Under the pieces are notes generated by a model. It was not told the DNA's origin. It searched no databases and was given only the letters and a program-made list of their open reading frames with translations. Both the position numbers and the translations under genes were made by a program. From the NCBI GenBank assembly GCA_015066595.1, contig SVNZ01000001.1, positions 372,001 to 436,000 on the forward strand: DNA of 64,000 nt. Direction: 5' to 3'. The DNA comes from Oscillospiraceae bacterium (GTDB lineage: Bacteria; Bacillota; Clostridia; Oscillospirales; Acutalibacteraceae). Shown here piece by piece: positions 1-7,866 of the stretch; within the stretch, counting starts at the first letter, position 1; the number at the start of each line of letters is the position of its first letter.

Positions 1-1291
1 GTGTGCCGGAGCCACTTGTTGTAGAACTTACGTATATACCATTGCTGGTAGAATATGTCGACTTAGCAATAAGTCCTGAATATCTTGTACCGGACCAGAT
101 ACGTACGTTTCCTGACAGCGGAGCAGTAGTTGAAGTAAATGTGTACTTATAGAGATATGTTCCTATCTGTGTCATTTGTGCACGTGTACCACTGTTGGTA
201 GTGCTGTTGTTACACTGAACATAAACAGTACTGCTAGCCCATGTTGTCGAATTTCTGCAATCAAAGTAGATTGTGTCATTTGTCGCAAATGGCTCTGCCA
301 TAACCTTTACATATACTGTATTTGATGTTGCGTAGGAAGAAGAGTAGTTAGAAGTAGAACCCTCATAACACCACGCATAACCAACATACGTTGATAAAGC
401 ACCATCTGTAGTACCTGCAGTATAAGACTTTGTATATGTGTTGCTGGTACTTGACGACGCTTTTGACGAGGAGCTGTTGATGTTCCAACCAAAGCCTTCC
501 ATACCTTCATCGTCTTTAGTAGCAGTAAGTTTAACTGAATAAGATGCACCAGGTCTGACAATATATGGATCAGTAGAAGTACCTGTACCACTAACAGCAT
601 TAGTAACCGACGCTGTTACTGAAGCTGGCTTTACAGCATAAATTTTAGAATTTCTGGAAGTACCACCAGAAGTAAATCCATAATAGCAGTTAGATGTCTC
701 AGAGAAAACCAAGTCACCTGTCTGGTTCCATACGTTAGAAAAAGGTCCGCCAACAGCAGAGTTACGTGTAAAGATAACATTGGTATAAGTACCTGCGTTA
801 GTAACTTTTGCACGATAAATCGCACCGGCTGCACCGGCAGTACCCTGATATAGCTCAAACAAATATGAATGTGTACCAGCTGTTCCACCCCACATATATG
901 CATAAGCATATGAGTTGTTTAAAATCCATGTTGTAGAACCCCATCCGGATGGAACAAAGTTTTCAAGATAAATATATTCGCCAGAAACATAAGTTCTGGT
1001 AGCAGATTGTTCAGCTAGATCAACATTAGCTTTTGTGTCAGCTAAGTCGTTTTTGTGTCCCTGAGATATAGCGAGTGTCTGAATATCTGCAATAAGAGAG
1101 CCAGCTTCATCTGTGTTTCCAGGAATGAATGAAGCGAAGGTTGTTGAAACTAAGCCCACTACGAGTAAGATAAGCAGTGCAAAAATTGTAATATTCTTTT
1201 GGAAAGCTAAAGCTCTAGCATACTTTTTTGCAGCAAGCCTTGCTTTTTTATTTGAAGCGCTATTTTTCTTCTTTAAATTTTTGTTGCCCAT
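1..1291 (-). CDS. SipW-type surface protein with starch-binding-like modules (5' part only)
   Basis: This is the last visible gene of the surface-protein operon; the reading frame is open for 430 codons and runs off the left edge without a stop. The ATG at 1291 follows an AAGGAGGTG site. The first ~30 residues are strongly basic, a membrane segment spans about residues 32-52, and a TTFASF box follows, resembling the AWF box of the sister genes. Two aromatic beta-rich stretches at about 105-200 and 335-430 have the spacing of CBM26-like starch-binding modules (GW, AYAYMW, VIF, NQTGDL). It starts 43 nt after the preceding gene. The W-x-E-G motif of its sisters is not in the visible part. Surface adhesion is inference. 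Confidence 0.72.
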   Translation of the reverse strand, partial: MGNKNLKKKNSASNKKARLAAKKYARALAFQKNITIFALLILLVVGLVSTTFASFIPGNTDEAGSLIADIQTLAISQGHKNDLADTKANVDLAEQSATRTYVSGEYIYLENFVPSGWGSTTWILNNSYAYAYMWGGTAGTHSYLFELYQGTAGAAGAIYRAKVTNAGTYTNVIFTRNSAVGGPFSNVWNQTGDLVFSETSNCYYGFTSGGTSRNSKIYAVKPASVTASVTNAVSGTGTSTDPYIVRPGASYSVKLTATKDDEGMEGFGWNINSSSSKASSSTSNTYTKSYTAGTTDGALSTYVGYAWCYEGSTSNYSSSYATSNTVYVKVMAEPFATNDTIYFDCRNSTTWASSTVYVQCNNSTTNSGTRAQMTQIGTYLYKYTFTSTTAPLSGNVRIWSGTRYSGLIAKSTYSTSNGIYVSSTTSGSGT

Positions 1292-1334
1292 TTCAACACC
1301 TCCTTGTAAAGTATTTAATCAGCGTAAACTGAAA

Positions 1335-3560
1335 TTATTCTGTAATATTGAAATAAATGCCATTTGCCAAATCGTGACCATATGTGAAAACAGCTTCATT
1401 AAAACCAGGTACATCAGGATAAGCAGTCCAACGGTATGTGATATTTGTGACAGCACTGTCAAAATCATTTGTGTACCATCTGTACTTATCGAGTGGATTC
1501 ATCTCTACGAATGTCTCACCACCGTCAATAGAGTACTCAAGTTTTGAACCGTCTACTGTTTCAAGTGTATCTCTGATTATATTATCGGCAGAACCGTCAA
1601 CAACAACACCGATATGCCACTGACCATTTGAAGTTGTGGCTGCCATATCTGTTGCATAATAAATATTGCTACCATTACGAACAGCTTTGCTATTATTCCA
1701 TGTACCGGCAACTGTGCTTGTTGCGGAATATGAGCCAAAACGCTGGAACTGTAAGTAGTTAGTCGTTGTTGTACCTGAATCCTGCGGAACATAAGCAAAC
1801 CAATGAAGGTCATTATTATCTTTTGACATATAATAATATCTGCGTGTACCGTTGACGTCTGTGCCTACTTTGTATCTGAAGTCTTTGTTCATAGAGGCAT
1901 CAACAAGTTCAGTAGAGAAACTAATTTTCTCAACAATGCCCCATGTACCAACACCACTTGCAGAAGACTGAGAATCAACCAAACCAGAGGCTTCGTAACC
2001 TAAAGCTTTATAAATTGTTTCACCATCATGCTCAGTAGGGTTAGATGCAGTCCATTTAACCGCTATGTTGCTAGCACTGAAAACGTCAGACTTTAAATAC
2101 ATAAAATATGGAGTAGCAACATCGTTTAAATAATAACCTAACCAAGTATCAGACGAACTGTCATAGTACATTTTTGTAGAAGCTGTCTTATATGCACCGT
2201 CGTTGTTAATATAGAGACTTCCCTGCCCCGCACTGTTGACAAACTGAGCACCGTTAGCGTTATACGCCTCATCTGTTGCACTTGTTGTCAGGTCTTTAAA
2301 ATACCACAATTTGATAGGAACATTGTCCCAAACACCATAACCAACATATTTGCTGGAACCAACTGTGTTGACGCTCATAGCTTTAAATATATAAACGTCA
2401 CCGTCGTTTACGGCAGGTTTTTCGATATTCCACTGATATGTCACAACCGGCTTGCCTGAGCTATCCAGTGTGCCATAGAAAAAGTAACCGTGTGAAGGGT
2501 TTTTCTCTAAATCCTGTCTCATATCATCAGGAATACGCGGTGTTGGGTCACCTTCGTCAGTAGCAGTAACCCAACGGGTAGCATCATTAGAAGATGTAGT
2601 TGTTGTCATCGGAACAACTGAAGTAGTTGAACCATCAGAATAGTAGAAGTACATCTTCTTTGTCTGGTCTTCTGAAGTAACGTGTGCACCCTCAAAGCCA
2701 TCAAGTGTACTAAAGGTGTAATCATCAAAGAAGAAAGTCTGGAAGTTAGACGCTGCATTGACAAACTTCAAATTGATGCTTACTGTAGCACCCAAAAGTG
2801 CAGTTTTTTCATCAGCAGTAAGTGCTACAAAACCAGGGTCTTTCTCTTCAAACCAAATTTTTACATTGACTTTTGTGTCGTCGCCACCACCTGTAGTGGA
2901 AAAAACATTGTAATCAGCGCTTGGGTTATTCTGATAATTATACTGGCTATTACCGGAAAGTCCATAAGTTGTAACCTGTTTTGAGCTGGTAGCACCAACG
3001 CTGTTGATAGCATTATAGCTAACTGTATCACGTGAATAGATACGAGTGTTAGTAGTGTTGGTACCTGCTGTAACAGAAATTCGAAATGCACCTTCAGCAG
3101 CTTTCAGTACGCTTTCATCGGTTATCTTATCAGAAGTAACATCAAAAATATCAGCCTTATCAAAATAATAGTTAAAAGATTTTGATGTTTTGTTGTGAAT
3201 TTGAAAATCAATATTATAGTAGCTGGTATTAAAGTCAGTTGTATCGCCCAAACGATAAGTAGTCGCATTAGACTTCTTAAAATAAAAGTTCTTTGCATCT
3301 GGTGAAGATGCCTTAGCAAACTGATAGAGTGCTGTAGGTCGGAAATATGTAGATAAATCAACCATATTTGTAGCACCATCTTTTACATCAAAGCGATAGT
3401 TGATAGACTTTGCAATCGGAAGGTCGTTACCTTTGATAACAAGAGATGATGCAGACTCAATCCAGCTGTAAGTAGAAATACCAAGTAAGATAATACACTC
3501 AACTAGTGCCACAATAGAAATTATTAAGTTGTTCTTTTTTGAGAAAAGCTTTTTAAACAT
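1335..3560 (-). CDS. Large SipW-type surface protein (741 aa), unknown function
   Basis: It has a basic N-terminus, a membrane segment at about residues 10-30, and a STYSWIES box where the sister proteins have AWF. The first ~240 residues resemble the TasA/camelysin-like fold of the sisters and end in a degenerate copy of the shared motif (KIWFEEKDPG, W at 236). The remaining ~500 residues contain at least four tyrosine/tryptophan-rich strand patterns (YFYYSDG, YFFYGTL, KMYYDSS, YYYMSKD) that look like a degenerate beta repeat; I recognise no family. An AAAGGAGGTG site lies 10 nt before the ATG. It belongs to the same operon, with a 46 nt gap from the gene upstream. It is probably exported and remains membrane- or fibre-associated. 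Confidence 0.72.
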   Translation of the reverse strand: MFKKLFSKKNNLIISIVALVECIILLGISTYSWIESASSLVIKGNDLPIAKSINYRFDVKDGATNMVDLSTYFRPTALYQFAKASSPDAKNFYFKKSNATTYRLGDTTDFNTSYYNIDFQIHNKTSKSFNYYFDKADIFDVTSDKITDESVLKAAEGAFRISVTAGTNTTNTRIYSRDTVSYNAINSVGATSSKQVTTYGLSGNSQYNYQNNPSADYNVFSTTGGGDDTKVNVKIWFEEKDPGFVALTADEKTALLGATVSINLKFVNAASNFQTFFFDDYTFSTLDGFEGAHVTSEDQTKKMYFYYSDGSTTSVVPMTTTTSSNDATRWVTATDEGDPTPRIPDDMRQDLEKNPSHGYFFYGTLDSSGKPVVTYQWNIEKPAVNDGDVYIFKAMSVNTVGSSKYVGYGVWDNVPIKLWYFKDLTTSATDEAYNANGAQFVNSAGQGSLYINNDGAYKTASTKMYYDSSSDTWLGYYLNDVATPYFMYLKSDVFSASNIAVKWTASNPTEHDGETIYKALGYEASGLVDSQSSASGVGTWGIVEKISFSTELVDASMNKDFRYKVGTDVNGTRRYYYMSKDNNDLHWFAYVPQDSGTTTTNYLQFQRFGSYSATSTVAGTWNNSKAVRNGSNIYYATDMAATTSNGQWHIGVVVDGSADNIIRDTLETVDGSKLEYSIDGGETFVEMNPLDKYRWYTNDFDSAVTNITYRWTAYPDVPGFNEAVFTYGHDLANGIYFNITE

Positions 3561-3606
3561 AATATCATGGCACCTCCTTTTTAGTGTATTAAATAAATCT
3601 GCTTAA

Positions 3607-6600
3607 TCAAGAACCGTTCTTCTCCCAGTTTTCAGCTTCATAGAGAACTGCGTTCAAAGTTTCGTTTCTGATTTCTCCAGGGCCTATACGACCATCAGTC
3701 TGTAACGCAATAGTTAAACTGTTAGGATATGAACCACCAGCACGGAATACCATACCGTTATAGTCAGAATCAGTGCCGAGACGATTGTTTCCACCGTAGT
3801 TGCGGTTTTGTCCGTCGTATTCGTTAGAGAAAAGAATGTAATCATATCTAGAAATATCCACATAACATTTGAACAAGTTGACAGTAGAGTTACCACTAGC
3901 ACTTTCAGCTTGAACAAACTTCATGCTATTACCCGGCCAAGCCTTTTCGTTAGCACCTGTACTATCCTTCCAAATGTAGTATTCCGGACACCAGTCTTTG
4001 TTACTCATATTATTAGGAACTTCTAAATAAATGTTAAGATACAAGTTCTCTATAGAGCAAATATTTTTACCAACTGTGTTGGAATGTAGAGTGTTAGTCG
4101 TGCTCTCATAATCAATATCCTGTAACGGTGTGATGTTCCACTTGTTAGCGTGGTCATTTGGATCACAACGTTCTACACGATAGAAGTAATATCTTTTGTC
4201 ACTAGGGATTACACAAACATAGCCATAACCATTGTCGACATCGGATTTATAGTTGTTGTTTTTATAGAGTGGTTTATAAGTACTTGTACCTGATGTTTCA
4301 GAACCACTGCTGTTAGTATAAAAATGAACCTGCATATATGCATTGTCCATTTTACTTTTTACAATTTCTTTTGCCTGAACATAAATTATATCAGAGCCCC
4401 AGTAGCAATCAGCAGATTGATTTCCGCTAATTTGTGCAAATTTACCTTCGCACACTCCGATTGTCCATGACATATGATATGTTAGCTCGTTCAAATCAGA
4501 GTTAAGAGCATATTTATTATTAAAATTAAAGTAACGCTTAAAAGTGATAGCAGGACGAGAAGGGTTACTCTTGGAATATACATCCATAGGAACAACGAAG
4601 TAGTACATATCACGACCAGAACCCGAAGCCTTGTACTCAACCGTCTGTCCATTATATGTATAGTTCATAGTAAGAACAGATTCTGTATTTGACTTATCGG
4701 AGTTCTTGATCCACTGGCCTTCTGTTCCATCATAAACGGTAATAATCTGGGTTTCGTGGTCACCCCAAAGTCCACCACAGGAACGTTCGGGAGCGTTAGG
4801 CTCTTCATCGCCATCCTTGAGTGCATTTGTAGGAGCACCATCGGAAAAAGCTGAAAAATAAACAGTGCTATCAACAACAGCTCCTGAAACATTATTAAAG
4901 CCATATGTATCCCAGTAGTTCCAGACCTCATCCTCGTTCATAGGATTAACACGTCTAAACATAATATGCTTAGAAAGTCTGAGATCTTCAGGAGCCTTAC
5001 AGGTCCAAATCGTAGGCTTGCCATTTGAATCGTTACTTACACTCATCTGATAACCTTTGTGATTATCAACATCATAGAGCTGGATAACAGGCTTAAATGA
5101 AACACCAGTATCAGTAACGATAGTATCGTCAATCCAGTTTTCCTTAGTCTTATCAAGGAACTTGTATGTGTACATATCTTCGCTGGATTCATCAGTAGCG
5201 AAAACAAGATTCATGTCTATATCTTTACCAGCATAGGTTTCACCTGTACAGTCAGGGTCAGTACCCTCAAGCCACACAATCATAGAGAGTGGAAGAGTCT
5301 GTTTTGCTTTGATAGTAAAGAGCTTTTTCGAACCGTAGTTATAGTCATCAATAGATGATGCAAACGCCGGGATAACATTAGATGCGGAACCGGTTGAGTT
5401 ATTGATGCCGATAACGGGTGCGTATGGACGCTGGAAACCTGTGGATACACCAGGTGAAATAACAGGATACGTACCACCATCAACAGAACCTACATAATCT
5501 TCAAAATCAAAACCAAATTCATTGTCAGATATAGGGTTGCCTATCATATAAATATGACCGTCTTGTGCAGGATATATGTCACTGGTTTTAACAGCACCGC
5601 CTTGGTCGTTGCCATCATTAAAGATAATAGAATCATATTTTGAGCTGAAAGTGTAGTAATAAATATCGCCCGAAATTTGAGTCATCGGCTTGCCCGGCCA
5701 ACTGCTGAGAGCTTTATCAGATGACTGGGTCCATATATAGGCATACGGATGTTTCCAACCCAGTGAATTGTAGAAATAGACAGTAGTTTTTCCTTCATCA
5801 TCAGTATCACCGTCATTTGAGCCACCATCAACAATAGTACCACCGGTTATAGTGATATCATTCAAAGCCCAAGTGCCGGTTCTGCCATCATCAGCTAATT
5901 TATATGTACCACCATCATAGACATCAAGGTCAACAGTCTGGTTTTGGTTACCGTTATAGCTGAAGATGATCTTATTACAAGCTGAACTATATGTATAAGA
6001 ATACAAACCTGAGGCAGAATCGTAAGTCATAACTTTACCAGGGAAGCTACCGTTCTGTTCCCCATCGCCCCATGTATAAGCTTTTATCGCATTTTTATCA
6101 GTCCATGATGACGGAGCATCAAGATATACAGTGAATGTGTCGCCACTGGATCCACCGTCACCACCATCCTCAGGGACATCGCCATCATACTCTTTAGAAA
6201 GAAGTGATGATGTAATATCACCTGATGAGCCATCGTTCTGATAAAAAGCAAGACGAAGTGCTTTACCGTTAGCGGAGTCGTTGAACTTAAAATACGATTT
6301 TGAGCTCAAATATACAGGCATATCCTCATCACCTGTGTTAGTAAGGGTGAAGTCGATGTTGATATACTTTGAGTTCATATCGTTTACAGTGCCTTCACGG
6401 AAAACGATTTTGCTTGTATCAACAGCGTTGAAAGTACCTGTTGTCGGAATAAAAATGTTACGTCCGTCAAGTGATGTAACAGGCTCAAAAGTAAATTCCT
6501 CAAGATAGTTCCAAATATTAACATAGTCGTTTTCAGCAGCATTACTAAAGTCGATTTCAAGACCGGAGTCAGGCTCAACAGAAATAACGTCTGTGCTAAC

Positions 6601-6735
6601 CTGTGTGTTGTCAGCAAAAACAAACCATGCAAATGTACTTACACAGATAAGAATAACTACCTCTAAAATAGCGATTGCACCAATAAGTGGCGAGGTTTTA
6701 AAAATATTCAGTTTTTTGGAAAGTGACTTTTTCAT
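3607..6735 (-). CDS. Giant SipW-type surface protein with three CBM26-like starch-binding modules
   Basis: This 1042-residue protein has a membrane segment at about 16-37 ending in STFAWFVF. A first beta domain carries the shared motif IVWLEGTDPDC (W at 488). Inserted or flanking modules at about 201-285, 317-400 and 903-1000 each show the CBM26 pattern: YxY/YIW, a WPG or FPG turn followed by K/N-x-M, then IIF/ILFxxG. Glycine/aspartate-rich linkers separate the modules. The WPGxxM turn matches the one in the dockerin amylase at 48890-51265. Family knowledge says CBM26 modules bind starch or malto-oligosaccharides, so a starch-adhesion role is a reasonable inference. An AGGAG site precedes the ATG, and the gap to its upstream neighbour is 37 nt. 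Confidence 0.78.
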   Translation of the reverse strand: MKKSLSKKLNIFKTSPLIGAIAILEVVILICVSTFAWFVFADNTQVSTDVISVEPDSGLEIDFSNAAENDYVNIWNYLEEFTFEPVTSLDGRNIFIPTTGTFNAVDTSKIVFREGTVNDMNSKYINIDFTLTNTGDEDMPVYLSSKSYFKFNDSANGKALRLAFYQNDGSSGDITSSLLSKEYDGDVPEDGGDGGSSGDTFTVYLDAPSSWTDKNAIKAYTWGDGEQNGSFPGKVMTYDSASGLYSYTYSSACNKIIFSYNGNQNQTVDLDVYDGGTYKLADDGRTGTWALNDITITGGTIVDGGSNDGDTDDEGKTTVYFYNSLGWKHPYAYIWTQSSDKALSSWPGKPMTQISGDIYYYTFSSKYDSIIFNDGNDQGGAVKTSDIYPAQDGHIYMIGNPISDNEFGFDFEDYVGSVDGGTYPVISPGVSTGFQRPYAPVIGINNSTGSASNVIPAFASSIDDYNYGSKKLFTIKAKQTLPLSMIVWLEGTDPDCTGETYAGKDIDMNLVFATDESSEDMYTYKFLDKTKENWIDDTIVTDTGVSFKPVIQLYDVDNHKGYQMSVSNDSNGKPTIWTCKAPEDLRLSKHIMFRRVNPMNEDEVWNYWDTYGFNNVSGAVVDSTVYFSAFSDGAPTNALKDGDEEPNAPERSCGGLWGDHETQIITVYDGTEGQWIKNSDKSNTESVLTMNYTYNGQTVEYKASGSGRDMYYFVVPMDVYSKSNPSRPAITFKRYFNFNNKYALNSDLNELTYHMSWTIGVCEGKFAQISGNQSADCYWGSDIIYVQAKEIVKSKMDNAYMQVHFYTNSSGSETSGTSTYKPLYKNNNYKSDVDNGYGYVCVIPSDKRYYFYRVERCDPNDHANKWNITPLQDIDYESTTNTLHSNTVGKNICSIENLYLNIYLEVPNNMSNKDWCPEYYIWKDSTGANEKAWPGNSMKFVQAESASGNSTVNLFKCYVDISRYDYILFSNEYDGQNRNYGGNNRLGTDSDYNGMVFRAGGSYPNSLTIALQTDGRIGPGEIRNETLNAVLYEAENWEKNGS

Positions 6736-6772
6736 CGTTTACTCCTAAAAAACAGAATTTTATATGAAAAGA

Positions 6773-7837
6773 TTAACCGCCAGCTAAATCAAAATTAACA
6801 ACAAATTGACCACCGGCTATAGTACGACGTGCTTCAGAATCGCAACCCTCAATCCAAATATTAACAAGAGTTTTTCCGTAGTAATAATCACCATTCTTAA
6901 AGCTGACATCGCAGATAGCATCTCTGCTCGGATCAGTGACAGTGTCAACATAATTGCGGTCTTCACCAACATACTTGCCCTGATCTTCATTATAAACAAA
7001 TGTATAGAAATGATGCATAAAGGTATCGACAGGCCAACCGCCGAATCTACCGTCGGCACCGATATAATCTAAAACGGTGTTTTCTTTTGTCAGACCGGTT
7101 GAAAGTGTCCATGTACCGGTAGCACCACTGGAATTGAGATGAATATCAGGTCTAGGGAGCCATAAGAGCTCAGCAGTTTCCTTTAAGTTAGCGCTGTCCT
7201 CACCCTCAACAAATCCATCATAATTAACAAATGCAACTCTTACTGCACCTACTACGGCATCTTTAGAATAGTCACCTTCAGCAGCCTTTCGGTTAGAACC
7301 TGTGTCTGTTGTCTGTACAAGATTTCCGTCACCTGGCTCATCTTCAATAGCGCCTTTCACAAAAGAACCGCTGTCAAGATACACCTTACAAGGTTCACTT
7401 GATCTAAAATACATATCAAATGAAATATACTCTTTGTTAGGTGTTACTGTTGTATAAACTGAACTGTTACGGTCAATATCGGCGTTTTTAGCAGTCATAG
7501 ATGGGCGTATCAGTGTAACACCGTCTCCTGTGACATCAATAGGGCTAAAGTCGTGAAGAGCATCATAGTGAACACCATCGACTGTAACGATATCACGAAT
7601 GTTAAGCTCATTAGTGTACTGTGACATTGTGTACTGATATCCGTTTACTGATGACTCAAAACCAACAGCCATGTCAAACGATACGGATCTGCTAGCCTGA
7701 ACTGAAACACCTGTTGCATTAACAGGCCTGTCAGCTTCGGAAAACCAAGCAAGTGATGCAACAAACACCATAACAATTAAAGCGAGCAATAACATGATAG
7801 CTTTGATGATCAAAGATGTGCTTTGTCTACTCTTCAT
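6773..7837 (-). CDS. SipW-type TasA/camelysin-like protein (354 aa)
   Basis: The N-terminus is a short basic stretch, a hydrophobic segment at about 10-29 and a SLAWFSEAD box, followed by ATGVSVQAS. The box and the following GxSxQAS resemble the main subunit gene at 13034-13837 (AEGFSAQAS). Near the C-terminus lies NIWIEGCDSEA (W at 328), the family motif with its cysteine shifted to before the aspartate. It ends FVVNFDLAGG, as expected for a beta-sandwich subunit. The ATG has a GAAAGGAG site. It is the first surface-protein gene after the coiled-coil gene (29 nt gap). It is likely a cleaved or membrane-anchored fibre component; the exact role is unknown. Confidence 0.75.
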   Translation of the reverse strand: MKSRQSTSLIIKAIMLLLALIVMVFVASLAWFSEADRPVNATGVSVQASRSVSFDMAVGFESSVNGYQYTMSQYTNELNIRDIVTVDGVHYDALHDFSPIDVTGDGVTLIRPSMTAKNADIDRNSSVYTTVTPNKEYISFDMYFRSSEPCKVYLDSGSFVKGAIEDEPGDGNLVQTTDTGSNRKAAEGDYSKDAVVGAVRVAFVNYDGFVEGEDSANLKETAELLWLPRPDIHLNSSGATGTWTLSTGLTKENTVLDYIGADGRFGGWPVDTFMHHFYTFVYNEDQGKYVGEDRNYVDTVTDPSRDAICDVSFKNGDYYYGKTLVNIWIEGCDSEARRTIAGGQFVVNFDLAGG

Positions 7838-7866
7838 ATTATTGCTCCTTTCTGTGTGTATTTAAA

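Noticed and set aside
1113-1623. Plus-strand open frames across the gap between the first two surface genes
   Set aside because: They overlap two well-supported minus-strand genes with ribosome sites; their translations are low complexity.
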